64,000 nucleotides of DNA from Nitrosomonas sp. PY1 (GTDB lineage: Bacteria; Pseudomonadota; Gammaproteobacteria; Burkholderiales; Nitrosomonadaceae): positions 1,996,121-2,060,120 of the forward strand of contig NZ_BQXC01000001.1 of NCBI RefSeq assembly GCF_022836435.1, written 5' to 3'. The translations under genes and the position numbers were made by a program. The notes beneath the pieces are model-generated. The model searched no databases. It worked only from the letters and a program-made list of their open reading frames with translations, and had not been told where the DNA came from. Below, in pieces: positions 44,013-52,890 of the stretch (positions are counted from its first letter, which is position 1; every line of letters starts with the position of its first letter).

Positions 44013-45494
44013 GTGCTTGATGACAATATAAAACGTCGCCTAGATTTTTGCACCACACTACCTAGTCTGCCAGCAGTTGCTGTAAAAATCATTGAATTAG
44101 CCAATGATCCTGATGCAGATATCGGCACCGCATGCCAATACATCTCAATGGACCCAGTACTATCCGCCAAATTACTTAAAACAGCCAATGCACCTTTATA
44201 CAAATCTCGGCGAGTTGCTACTAATATCCGACAAGCTGTTAGCATACTTGGCACCCACTCCGTTATCGTAATAGCACTCTCTTTCTCATTAAGCAATTCA
44301 TTAATGAAGGGATCACGCACTGGATATTTGGCTTCTTTTAATCACGACAATTTCTGGCGCCGTTCCATCACTTCAGCGCTTGCCTGTCGTGCACTTGGAG
44401 AAAAGCTAAACTTAAGCTTTTTAGATGATTTATTGCTCGCAGGGCTAGTTCAGGAAATTGGCATCCTTATTTTTTCAGCAATCATGCCTGAAGAATATGA
44501 GCCACTCTATTCAGCGCACAAAAATCATGATTCATTGCTGAAAGCTGAGCGTAAAGTCTTTGGATTTGGGCATGATGAACTAGGTTATGCTTTGCTTAAA
44601 AAATGGCATATTCCTGACTATATTGCATTATGTTGCGTTGCCAGTCATGGCCATCCTGGTCCAAAAGATCACGGGCCTACACTGCAAGCCTGTGTTGCCA
44701 CATCCCGTTATTTGGCTGGTTATTTTCTTTTTCCGCAAGAAACTGACAAGCTTGATAGCATGGTTGAGTCCGCGCACGAATGGCTAGGTGTGGATTGCGA
44801 AACATTACTTGAAGTCATCAAAATTATGGAAACCGGTTTAAAATCCATCGAAGATTTGTTTGATATCAGCATCTATGGATCGTTGGATGCTGCAACAATT
44901 ATGTCCGAAGCAAAAGATTTATTAATAGTCCATAATTTAGCAAAAATTAAGGATTTAGAAGAAAAATCGCAACGAGATGGGCTAACAGGTGCTTATAATC
45001 GCCTTCATTTCGATGAAACGCTACTTCGTGAATTTCATTTATCCACGCAATACAAGTTACCCCTCACCATAGCTATTATCGATCTAGATTACTTCAAGCA
45101 GATTAACGACAGCTACGGCCATGCAGCGGGCGATGCACTCCTTACCGCAGTAGTAGGCGCGATCTTCGACCAAATACGTCAAGACGATACGCTCAGTCGT
45201 TTTGGTGGAGAAGAATTTGCTTTAATTTTACCCGGAACCACATTGGCTGCATCAAGAAATCTTATTTCACGCCTAAAAGATTCTATTTCAGCCATTAACT
45301 TCAAGGTCAATAACAATCGAATTGTTAATATCACAGCTTCAATCGGTGTAGCCTCGAATGAAGTAGACACGAACAATTTTCTTACGCCATTGGACATGAT
45401 AAAAGCCGCCGACACTGCGCTTTATGCGGCCAAAAACTCTGGCCGCAATCGTATCATCGAATGGCATCCTTTGTTATCATCATTCAAATTTTAA
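44013..45494 (+). CDS. HDOD-GGDEF signalling protein
   Basis: A 493-residue cytoplasmic protein. An N-terminal HDOD domain covers about 10-210 (LPSLPAVAVKIIELAND and AKLLKTANAPLY). The C-terminal GGDEF domain has SRFGGEEFALI with an RQDD inhibitory site just before it, so it is probably an active diguanylate cyclase with product feedback. The start is GTG; the codon is preceded by a modest GAGAGAA site. It overlaps none of its neighbours, and serB starts 20 bases after its stop. Confidence 0.88.
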   Translation: MLDDNIKRRLDFCTTLPSLPAVAVKIIELANDPDADIGTACQYISMDPVLSAKLLKTANAPLYKSRRVATNIRQAVSILGTHSVIVIALSFSLSNSLMKGSRTGYLASFNHDNFWRRSITSALACRALGEKLNLSFLDDLLLAGLVQEIGILIFSAIMPEEYEPLYSAHKNHDSLLKAERKVFGFGHDELGYALLKKWHIPDYIALCCVASHGHPGPKDHGPTLQACVATSRYLAGYFLFPQETDKLDSMVESAHEWLGVDCETLLEVIKIMETGLKSIEDLFDISIYGSLDAATIMSEAKDLLIVHNLAKIKDLEEKSQRDGLTGAYNRLHFDETLLREFHLSTQYKLPLTIAIIDLDYFKQINDSYGHAAGDALLTAVVGAIFDQIRQDDTLSRFGGEEFALILPGTTLAASRNLISRLKDSISAINFKVNNNRIVNITASIGVASNEVDTNNFLTPLDMIKAADTALYAAKNSGRNRIIEWHPLLSSFKF

Positions 45495-45514
45495 AAAATT
45501 CTTCTGTCTTTTAC

Positions 45515-46360
45515 ATGAATCTAATCATCCAAGGTCTGGACGTCAACAATAGTGATTTACGTGCGATTGCAAAACTATCATTCGCCGATGGCATTGAAAA
45601 AATCACCGGGCAAGCTTTCCGCTTAACGCATGCAATGCATACGGAAAACAACATAGAAATTGCGGAATACTGTGCACAAGCGCAATTGGACTTTGCTTTC
45701 GTCGATCCAGCTCGTAAGCTGTCTGATTTCAAACTCATCGCCATGGATATGGATTCCACTCTCCTCGCGGTTGAAACCATAGATGAAGTCGCTGACATGC
45801 TGCATATCAAACCCCAGGTGGCTGAAATTACATTACAAACCATGCGTGGTGAAATAAGTTTTGAAGAAAGTCTGACTCGTCGTACTGCGCTTCTGGAAGG
45901 CCTGCATCAAGATATGTTACAAAGCGTGTATGACGAGCGCATCAAGCTAAGCCCGGGTGCCGAAAGAATGCTGCAACAAGCAAATAAACATGGTATAAAA
46001 ACTATGGTCATTTCTGGAGGATTTACTTTTTTTACAGATCGCATTCAAGAAAAGTTACGATTAGATTTTTCGAGCGCTAACGTATTAGAGATCGAAAATG
46101 AAAAACTTACCGGAAAAGTAGTAGGGAAAATTCTCGGCAGGCAAGGCAAAGCTGAGAAACTCAGAGCGATCCAACAGCAACTCGGAATACAAAGTGCGCA
46201 AACAATTGCAGTCGGAGATGGTGCCAACGATTTGGATATGATGCTTGAAGCAGGAGTAAGTATCGCGTACCACGCCAAACCCATTGTCAAACAACATGCT
46301 ACTTATGCCATCGACTATGTAGGACTGGATGGTATCATTAGTTTATTTGCTGGTGACTGA
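45515..46360 (+). CDS. serB: Phosphoserine phosphatase SerB
   Basis: SerB removes phosphate from phosphoserine in the last step of serine synthesis. The 281-residue product has an N-terminal ACT-like part (MNLIIQGLDV), then the HAD motif I (AMDMDSTLLAVETIDEVA), motif II (VISGGFTFF), and motif IV (VGDGANDLDMML). The ATG at 45,515 is chosen because the conserved protein begins there. The 20-base gap after the signalling gene suggests an operon. Confidence 0.95.
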   Translation: MNLIIQGLDVNNSDLRAIAKLSFADGIEKITGQAFRLTHAMHTENNIEIAEYCAQAQLDFAFVDPARKLSDFKLIAMDMDSTLLAVETIDEVADMLHIKPQVAEITLQTMRGEISFEESLTRRTALLEGLHQDMLQSVYDERIKLSPGAERMLQQANKHGIKTMVISGGFTFFTDRIQEKLRLDFSSANVLEIENEKLTGKVVGKILGRQGKAEKLRAIQQQLGIQSAQTIAVGDGANDLDMMLEAGVSIAYHAKPIVKQHATYAIDYVGLDGIISLFAGD

Positions 46361-46471
46361 ATTACACACCATCCGCATTAAAAACCGAAATACAAACCAG
46401 AGCAATATGCATATGCGTAAAAAACAAACTCAAGATTAACTTGACTTAATACTATCTCTATTCGTTTTTGT

Positions 46472-47257
46472 ATGTTTATCGATTCCCATTGTCATCTTGA
46501 TTTTCCTGATCTGGCCAAAGATCTGGATATACTGCTAGGAAATATGCGAGAAAATCAAGTCACGCATGCACTTTGTGTTAGCGTCGATTTGCCCAATTTC
46601 CCTCGCGTCCTTGCTTTAGCAGAGAAACACCAAAACTTGTTTGCTTCTGTAGGCATTCATCCTGATTATGAAAATCAACGTGAACCCAGTGCCGATGAAT
46701 TGGCTGGATTAGCCGACCATCCTAAAATTATCGCTATCGGTGAAACTGGTTTAGATTATTACCGATTGCAAGGTGATCTGGAGTGGCAGCGGGAGCGTTT
46801 CCGCCAACATATTCGTGCCGCAAAAAAAATCCGCAAACCGTTGATCATACATACACGTTCGGCAGCAATCGATACATTACGTATTATGCAAGAGGAAGGC
46901 GCGCATGAAGTAGGTGGTGTAATGCACTGCTTTACTGAAAGCTGGGAGATTGCTGAGCAAGCCATCGCGATGAATTTCTATATCTCTTTTTCGGGTATCG
47001 TGACTTTCAAAAATGCCGTGACGCTCAAGGAAGTCGCCAAAAATGTTCCATTAAGCCGAATATTAATTGAAACAGACTCTCCCTATTTAGCACCGGTGCC
47101 TTTCCGTGGCAAAACCAATCAACCTGCATTTGTACGATACGTAGCTGAAGAAATTGCAAAACTTCGTCAAGTCCCTATAAATGAAATTGCTACCGCTACA
47201 ACACACAATTTTTTTGATTTATTCAAACTCAACAAAAATGAATTGCAATCGCATTAA
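46472..47257 (+). CDS. TatD-family metal-dependent hydrolase
   Basis: A 261-residue TIM-barrel hydrolase with FIDSHCHLDFPDL (metal-binding HxH), IGETGLDYYR, LIIHTRSA, GGVMHCFTES, and the final ETDSPYLAPVPFRGK. Family members are 3'-5' exonucleases or deoxyribonucleases, YcfH/YjjV type. The end overlaps the ankyrin gene start by 20 bases. Confidence 0.93.
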   Translation: MFIDSHCHLDFPDLAKDLDILLGNMRENQVTHALCVSVDLPNFPRVLALAEKHQNLFASVGIHPDYENQREPSADELAGLADHPKIIAIGETGLDYYRLQGDLEWQRERFRQHIRAAKKIRKPLIIHTRSAAIDTLRIMQEEGAHEVGGVMHCFTESWEIAEQAIAMNFYISFSGIVTFKNAVTLKEVAKNVPLSRILIETDSPYLAPVPFRGKTNQPAFVRYVAEEIAKLRQVPINEIATATTHNFFDLFKLNKNELQSH

Positions 47258-47894
47258 ACTGAATTTTTTGACGATTTCAATTGCTGCAATCACATTTTTA
47301 TTATCACTCAATGTCGCAGCGGATGTTCAAAGCGATTTCTTTCGTGCCATTGATAAGGATAGTCTATCGTTAGCTTCTGAGGCTATTAAAAACGGCGCCA
47401 ATGTTGACCAGCCCAATCAGCAAGGCTATACACCACTGATGATTGCAGCACAAACAGATAATTTAAGGTTAACGAATTTCTTGCTGGAACTCAATGCAAA
47501 CCCAAATCTGCGCAATCAACATGGTGAAACAGCAATTATGCTAGCCAGCTATTATGGCCGTACCGATATGGTAAAAGTACTCTATTCGAAAGGAGCGGAA
47601 ATTCATCATGCTGGATGGAATCCGCTGATTTATGCATCAACCAATGGCTTTCTGGATGTTATGTGCTTCTTGCTTGATGCAAAAGCAGATATCAATGCGG
47701 TCTCTCCGAATGGTACAACCGCATTAATGATGGCTGTTAGAAGCAATCATTATGCCGCAGCAGAGCTATTGTTGGAACGCGGTGCCGATGTCAATATTCG
47801 CAATGAAAATGGCGAAAACTCGCTTAACTGGGCAGAAAAAGCAGGCTACTCTAGTATTGTCAGTTTATTAAAAAAACATGGCGCCACACAATAA
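47238..47894 (+). CDS. Exported ankyrin-repeat protein
   Basis: A 218-residue protein with a signal peptide (about 1-29, with a hydrophobic core LTISIAAITFLLSLNVAA) and four to five ankyrin repeats of about 33 residues. Examples are GYTPLMIAAQTDNLRLTNFL, GETAIMLASYYGRTDMVKVL and GTTALMMAVRSNHYAAAELL. Ankyrin repeats bind other proteins; the partner is unknown. The ATG lies inside the tatD 3' end, which suggests translational coupling. An earlier in-frame start would add 19 residues and spoil the signal peptide. Confidence 0.88.
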   Translation: MNCNRIKLNFLTISIAAITFLLSLNVAADVQSDFFRAIDKDSLSLASEAIKNGANVDQPNQQGYTPLMIAAQTDNLRLTNFLLELNANPNLRNQHGETAIMLASYYGRTDMVKVLYSKGAEIHHAGWNPLIYASTNGFLDVMCFLLDAKADINAVSPNGTTALMMAVRSNHYAAAELLLERGADVNIRNENGENSLNWAEKAGYSSIVSLLKKHGATQ

Positions 47895-47927
47895 TTTGAT
47901 TATTATCACTATATGCTTAGATAGAAA

Positions 47928-48668
47928 ATGAAATCACTGCAAGGTAAAGTTGCACTTGTAACAGGTGCTTCCAGAGGCATCGGTGCAGCAATTGCGTTAG
48001 CGTTAGCTAGAAATGGCGCTAAAGTAGTCGTTAATTATGCGCAGAATCAATCGGCGGCTGACAGCGTATGCACAGAAATCCTCAAATGCGGCGGCGAATG
48101 TATCGCAGTACAAGCCGATGTCAGCGATCCAGTTGCAGTCAAAATGCTTTTTGCCAAATCCATCTCGCATTTTGGCACAATTGATCTGCTCATTAATAAT
48201 GCAGGAATTCTAGTTTTTAAAGAAATAACAAATATTCAAGACGATGAAATGAATCGAATCATCGATATTAATTTCAAAAGCGTTTTCTATGCTTTACGAG
48301 AAGCCACTACTAAGATTTCTGATAATGGTCGGGTTGTAACAGTTTCTAGCACCGTAACACGTATGATGCTACCTAAATATGGGATTTATGCTGCGACTAA
48401 AGCTGCAATTGAACAATTAACGCGAACTTTTGCTTGGGAAATGGGGACACGCGGCATCACTGCGAATATCCTGTCACCAGGACCGGTCGATACGGAATTA
48501 TTTCGGACAGGAAAAACGATTCAAGATATAGAGCGCATGTCGGCAATGGCTGCATTAGGCCGACTTGGAGAAGTCGATGACATTGCCCAAGCGGTTTTGT
48601 TTCTAGTCAGCGATGAAGCTCGATGGATAAATGGGCAAAATATCGCAATTAATGGCGGAATTATCTAA
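47928..48668 (+). CDS. Short-chain dehydrogenase/reductase
   Basis: A 246-residue Rossmann-fold oxidoreductase of the classical SDR type. The cofactor motif TGASRGIGAAIA is at about 13-24, followed by NNAG, then VSST and the catalytic YGIYAATK (Tyr and Lys). An ANILSPGPVDTELF loop follows. The length fits the FabG-like group. The substrate cannot be told from sequence; with no fatty-acid genes nearby, it need not be FabG. It lies 28 bases before the ald start. Confidence 0.9.
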   Translation: MKSLQGKVALVTGASRGIGAAIALALARNGAKVVVNYAQNQSAADSVCTEILKCGGECIAVQADVSDPVAVKMLFAKSISHFGTIDLLINNAGILVFKEITNIQDDEMNRIIDINFKSVFYALREATTKISDNGRVVTVSSTVTRMMLPKYGIYAATKAAIEQLTRTFAWEMGTRGITANILSPGPVDTELFRTGKTIQDIERMSAMAALGRLGEVDDIAQAVLFLVSDEARWINGQNIAINGGII

Positions 48669-48696
48669 AAACCAAATCATGCTTGCGGAGAAATAA

Positions 48697-49812
48697 ATGC
48701 GCATTGGCGTACCCAAAGAAATTAAAATTCACGAATCCCGCGTGGGACTAACCCCCGCTACGGTGCGCGAGCTAATTGCCAATGGGCATCAAGTAATGGT
48801 GCAAGAAAATGCCGGGTTACCGATCGACCTGGGAAATGATAAGTATCGCGAAGCTGGAGCACAAATAGTTGACACGCCCGAAGAAATTTTCGCACAAGCG
48901 GACCTAATCGTTAAAGTTAAGGAACCGCAGAAATCTGAAATCCCGTTGTTACGTGAAGGCCAGGTAATTTTTACTTACCTGCATCTGGCACCCGATCCGA
49001 TTCAAGCTAAAGGCCTATTGAACTCTGGTTGTATTGCAATTGCTTATGAAACTGTCACAGATAAATCAGGAGGACTACCTTTGCTTGCACCAATGAGTGA
49101 AGTTGCAGGCCGCATGTCGATTCAGGCAGGCGCACATGCATTGGAGCTCAATCAAGGCGGGCGAGGTATTTTACTCGGCGGTGTTTCAGGCGTACCCCCA
49201 GCACAAGTCGTGGTCATTGGTGGTGGGGTGGTCGGAACCAATGCGGCCAGGATTGCGATGGGCATGGAAGCACACGTTACACTGCTCGAAAAATCGATCC
49301 CTCGCCTCCAGCAGTTGGATTCTTTATACGGATCAAGATTAAATACCATATTTTCGACCACCGATGCACTGGAAGAATACGTTACCACAGCAGATTTGAT
49401 CATTGGTTCAGTATTGATTCCCGGCGGCGCAGCACCAAAACTGGTCAACCGCGAAATGGTAAGCCGTATGAAGCGCGGTTCGGTATTGGTTGATGTAGCT
49501 ATCGACCAAGGCGGTTGCTTTGAAACTTCAAAACCAACTACATTGGCTGACCCAATTTTTACTGTTGATGAGGTGGTGCATTATTGCGTTTCCAATATGC
49601 CCGGTGCAGTCGCTCGTACTTCAACTTTCGCTTTGAATAATGCAACGCTGCCATTCGTATTAGCATTGGCCAATAAAGGCTATCGCAGAGCGCTTACCGA
49701 TGATCAGTATTTTCGTGATGGTTTGAATGTGTATCGCGGACATTTAACGCATGCTGCCGTTGCACGGGACCTTGGTATAACGCACACAGATGCATTAAAT
49801 GCGTTAATATAG
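48697..49812 (+). CDS. ald: Alanine dehydrogenase
   Basis: Ald reversibly converts alanine to pyruvate and ammonia with NAD. The 371-residue product has MRIGVPKEIKIHESRVGLTP at the start (with the substrate-binding Arg/Lys), the NAD motif VVIGGGVVGTNAAR, and the conserved YHC-type VDEVVHYCVSNMPGAVART. The ribosome site GGAG precedes the ATG. In an ammonia oxidiser it could assimilate ammonia into alanine. Confidence 0.95.
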   Translation: MRIGVPKEIKIHESRVGLTPATVRELIANGHQVMVQENAGLPIDLGNDKYREAGAQIVDTPEEIFAQADLIVKVKEPQKSEIPLLREGQVIFTYLHLAPDPIQAKGLLNSGCIAIAYETVTDKSGGLPLLAPMSEVAGRMSIQAGAHALELNQGGRGILLGGVSGVPPAQVVVIGGGVVGTNAARIAMGMEAHVTLLEKSIPRLQQLDSLYGSRLNTIFSTTDALEEYVTTADLIIGSVLIPGGAAPKLVNREMVSRMKRGSVLVDVAIDQGGCFETSKPTTLADPIFTVDEVVHYCVSNMPGAVARTSTFALNNATLPFVLALANKGYRRALTDDQYFRDGLNVYRGHLTHAAVARDLGITHTDALNALI

Positions 49813-49829
49813 TTCGTCACAACTTATTT

Positions 49830-49880
49830 TAAGAGTGAATACATCCAGTAAGATTAGCTAACAATACTCTTACTTACTGG
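49830..49880 (+). promoter_or_regulatory. Interleaved complementary arms in the leader of the next gene
   Basis: Four arms occur in the order a-b-a'-b': TAAGAGT (49,830-49,836), CCAGTAAG (49,845-49,852), ACTCTTA (49,866-49,872), CTTACTGG (49,873-49,880). Arm a pairs perfectly with a', and b with b'. They can form either a pseudoknot or two mutually exclusive hairpins. The last arm ends 21 bases before the next ATG. No T-run follows, so it is not an ordinary terminator for ald. Confidence 0.45.
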
Positions 49881-49901
49881 GAAAAATGCGATAAAACTAT
49901 T

Positions 49902-50309
49902 ATGAAATATTTGCTTGCCTTAGCTTTGATTTTATTTTTTGCCAATACCCATGCAGTAGCCGAATGGAAAAAAATTGGCGAAAGTGAAAAAAGGGACGGC
50001 TACACAGCCTATGTCGATTTGACTTCAGCTCGGAAAGCAAACAATCGAGTCAAAATGTGGGTCCTTTTTGATTACAACAAAGAACAAAAAGTTTCTGGCT
50101 TTAATTTCTTGTCTGAAAAAATTCGCCGCGAATATGATTGTGAAGAAGAACAAATGCGAATGTTGTCCTTTGCACTTTTTAGTTGGAATATGGAAAAAGG
50201 AGACTTGGTGCGTTCCTATAACCAGCCTCAAAAATGGGAAAAGATTCAACCTCAGAGTATGAATGAATTAGAGTGGAAAGCCGCTTGCCATTCAACGATC
50301 AAATCATAA
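49902..50309 (+). CDS. Exported surface-adhesin E-like protein
   Basis: A 135-residue protein with a signal peptide (about 1-20, cleavage near AVAEW). The rest has WKKIGESEKRDGYTAYVDL, VKMWVLFDY, REYDCEEEQMRML and a final cysteine, ACHS. This pattern is typical of the surface-adhesin E domain, a small periplasmic or surface beta protein with one disulfide. The name comes from a Haemophilus adhesin; a role in adhesion here is unproven. Confidence 0.72.
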   Translation: MKYLLALALILFFANTHAVAEWKKIGESEKRDGYTAYVDLTSARKANNRVKMWVLFDYNKEQKVSGFNFLSEKIRREYDCEEEQMRMLSFALFSWNMEKGDLVRSYNQPQKWEKIQPQSMNELEWKAACHSTIKS

Positions 50310-50428
50310 ACACTTGAATTTGATACGCAGTTGCAGTTTCAAATTTTTTGCCAGAATTTCTGGCAACGGCAAGCAGGACCGCGCCTCTGCTCACCGCTAC
50401 CGCTTCTTACACAAATATCCAGTTTGTA

Positions 50429-51052
50429 CTAGCTCAACACACTAACATCATCCCAAGAAATCTGATCAGGATGCACACCCACCAACGTGATAGAAATACC
50501 AGGGCCGAAATCTACAATAAAATTATCGCCTTCCTGGCGAATTTCATGAATAAAGCTAGCCAAGTGATCTTTTGACGTTAAACCTAGCCCCGTATCGAAT
50601 ACCAGAGTATCGTCGTCAGAAAAGAAATCCCCAATTCTTAGATGACTCGCCTCGCGAATCACAAAATCATCAGACCCTCTGCCACCATGACAATCTTCAC
50701 CACCACGAACAGCAATGAAATCGTCACCATCGGTTGGTAAATACTTGAGATCATCCTTCAATTCAAAGCCGTCACCAATCCATTGCTCAGAAATACGGTT
50801 GTATACACCGCTACCATCGGTATCGGCATAGCGCGTAATTTCCGTTCCGAATGGCTTGGGCTCGCGATGCTCCACCACACCATTTGCATCAACTGTATAA
50901 ATATCATCCGCATCAATTGATTTTGATTGATATGAACCATCTTTAAATTCGAAAACCTGGGTAACCATACCATTATTGATCGTAAACTTGAATTGTTTAT
51001 GACTTCCTGATTGAGGAGAGTCATCATTAAAATCATCGCTTCCAGAACTCAT
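50429..51052 (-). CDS. Acidic calcium-binding-like protein, RTX-related end
   Basis: A 207-residue, very acidic protein without a signal peptide. Segments such as GDDFIAVRGGEDCHGGRGSD resemble degenerate RTX nonapeptides, and the end, beginning RIGDFFSDDDTLVFDTG, looks like the domain after RTX repeats in type I secreted proteins. The C-terminal secretion signal cannot be confirmed. The ATG follows AGGAG, which is directly preceded by a long inverted repeat. No type I transporter is nearby. Confidence 0.6.
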   Translation of the reverse strand: MSSGSDDFNDDSPQSGSHKQFKFTINNGMVTQVFEFKDGSYQSKSIDADDIYTVDANGVVEHREPKPFGTEITRYADTDGSGVYNRISEQWIGDGFELKDDLKYLPTDGDDFIAVRGGEDCHGGRGSDDFVIREASHLRIGDFFSDDDTLVFDTGLGLTSKDHLASFIHEIRQEGDNFIVDFGPGISITLVGVHPDQISWDDVSVLS

Positions 51053-51061
51053 TTTTTTCTC

Positions 51062-51090
51062 CTAATTAGAATTAACTTAATTCCAATTAG
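51062..51090. promoter_or_regulatory. 14-bp inverted repeat next to the ribosome site
   Basis: CTAATTAGAATTAA (51,062-51,075) and TTAATTCCAATTAG (51,077-51,090) are inverted copies with one mismatch and a single central base. On the minus strand the repeat ends where GGAG of the RTX-like gene begins. It could be an operator or a hairpin controlling ribosome access. Confidence 0.45.
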
Positions 51091-51164
51091 ATTACAGTGC
51101 ATCGAGAAAAACAATGGTACAAATTCCCGATTATGCGGTGATACTTGTCATACACCCTACTCAC

Positions 51165-51576
51165 TTACTGTTTGATTGGATTACGTTGCGCTGCTGTAAG
51201 TTGATTGCCCCAATCTGCAGGCAAATTTTGTACCCAGCCGTTATAAACCACCGGAATCGGTAATATCCCTTGCCCATCTATGCCTGTATTGGTTGCGATT
51301 ACATCATCGCTAACTGTTGCACTTTGAGAAAACAAACCGATTCTACCAACCACAGCAGCATCGACAGGGCTTCCGTCACCGTTTGGATCGGGATCAACAA
51401 CCAACATACGGTTAGAAAATTTACTGGAAACATAGGCATAATAACCGCCGCCTTTGGTCGGTTCGGTATTGAATGGCATATTTGTGGCGCCGGTAGGATA
51501 AATCAAACTGGTTCTGGTGTGTATAGTATTTGAATTGCCAGAAAAATGAACGATCCCGCCCCAAGGGGCGAGGAAT
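51165..51576 (-). pseudogene. 3' fragment of a surface protein gene
   Basis: An open frame of about 136 codons on the minus strand has no good start codon and is closed upstream by a TAA at 51,577-51,579. It encodes a piece with segments APWGGIVHFSG, NTEPTKGGGYYAYVSSKFSN and VVDPDPNGDG, reminiscent of beta-propeller or YVTN-type surface proteins, and ends NPIKQ. It looks like the C-terminal remnant of a larger gene whose 5' part was lost. Confidence 0.55.
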
Positions 51577-51609
51577 TAAACCCGGTAGAGATTAAGAATA
51601 GCTCCATCA

Positions 51610-52785
51610 CTAACAAAGTCCACGTGCAAGGTCACTCTGTAAATCTTGAACAGCTTCTAATCCAACAGCGATTCGCAATAATCCATCAGAAATACCCGCC
51701 GCATCACGGGCATCTTGGCTAATTCTCGCATGTGTGGTAGTAGCCGGGTGAGTTAACGTGCTTTTGGTATCTCCTAAATTAGCTGTTATCGAAATCAACT
51801 GAGTTGAATCAATTACTCGCCACGCCGCTTCCTTTCCACCTTTTACTTCAAAAGCAACAATACCTCCACCTGTTTTTTGTTGCTTCTTCGCAAGCTCATG
51901 TTGAGCATGTGATGCCAGTCCTGGATAAAACACCCTCACCACATTCGGCTGAGATTCCAACCACTGTGCCACTTTCAGTGCATGATTCGAATGTGCTTCC
52001 ATGCGTACTTTGAGCGTTTCAAGTCCTTTCATGATCACCCAGGCATTAAACGCACTGAGTGTAGGACCAGTTGTACGCAAGAAACCAAAAATACCACCAT
52101 CCATCAACAAATCTCGCTTACCTAATACGGCCCCACCCAACACTCTACCTTGCCCTTCCAAGTATTTAGTAGCGGAATGAATAACAATATCGGCACCTAA
52201 TTCAAGGGGTTTCTGTAGCGCAGGTGTACAAAAACAATTATCGACAGCTAACCAAATCCCTGACTTCCGAGCTACGGCTGATAATGCGGCAATATCCGAT
52301 ATTTCTGTCAACGGATTGGAAGGAGTTTCAAGAAAAAAAAGTTTAGTATTCGGTTGAGTCGCGGCTTGCCATGAAGAAACATCCGTAGCCGATACAAAAG
52401 TGGTATCGATATTAAACTTTTTCAGAATATTATTAAACAGATTAACCGTAGAACCGAACAAACTTCTGGATGCAACAATATGATCGCCTGCAGCAAGCAA
52501 ACCCATTACACATGAAAGTATCGCAGACATGCCCGATGAAGTGGCAATGCATGCCTCTGCTCCTTCGAGTACAGCAAGGCGTTCCTCAAAGGCCGTCACA
52601 GTAGGGTTGGTAAACCTTGAATAAATATTGCCTGGCTCACTACCGGAAAAACGGGCTGCTGCTTGCGCTGCACTATCAAAAACGTAACTCGACGTCAGAT
52701 AGATTGCTTCTGAATGTTCGTTAAATTGACTGCGATGAATACCGGTATGCAGCGCGAGCGTTTCCGGTTGCAAATGATCAGACAT
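51610..52785 (-). CDS. metZ: O-succinylhomoserine sulfhydrylase
   Basis: MetZ makes homocysteine directly from O-succinylhomoserine and sulfide, a PLP enzyme of the Cys/Met metabolism family. The 391-residue product has the PLP lysine Lys207 in HSATKYLEGQGR, the SGMSAI segment and the YSRFTNPT box. MSDHLQPETLALHTG is the usual start; the upstream codons of the longer version are not conserved in type. It is the last gene of the purF block, as often seen in betaproteobacteria. Confidence 0.92.
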   Translation of the reverse strand: MSDHLQPETLALHTGIHRSQFNEHSEAIYLTSSYVFDSAAQAAARFSGSEPGNIYSRFTNPTVTAFEERLAVLEGAEACIATSSGMSAILSCVMGLLAAGDHIVASRSLFGSTVNLFNNILKKFNIDTTFVSATDVSSWQAATQPNTKLFFLETPSNPLTEISDIAALSAVARKSGIWLAVDNCFCTPALQKPLELGADIVIHSATKYLEGQGRVLGGAVLGKRDLLMDGGIFGFLRTTGPTLSAFNAWVIMKGLETLKVRMEAHSNHALKVAQWLESQPNVVRVFYPGLASHAQHELAKKQQKTGGGIVAFEVKGGKEAAWRVIDSTQLISITANLGDTKSTLTHPATTTHARISQDARDAAGISDGLLRIAVGLEAVQDLQSDLARGLC

Positions 52786-52890
52786 ATAGATGCGTCTCAA
52801 ATAAATAATTAAAAATCTGACACCAAGCTTGTGATACGTGCTACATCAACTAAATAATTCTATTATGAATACATGAAGTTCAGAAAGATC

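Noticed and set aside
50348..50366. Perfect 8-bp hairpin after the adhesin-like gene (TTGCCAGA/TCTGGCAA) as a terminator
   Set aside because: The T-run lies before the stem on the plus strand and none follows on either strand, so it does not fit an intrinsic terminator.
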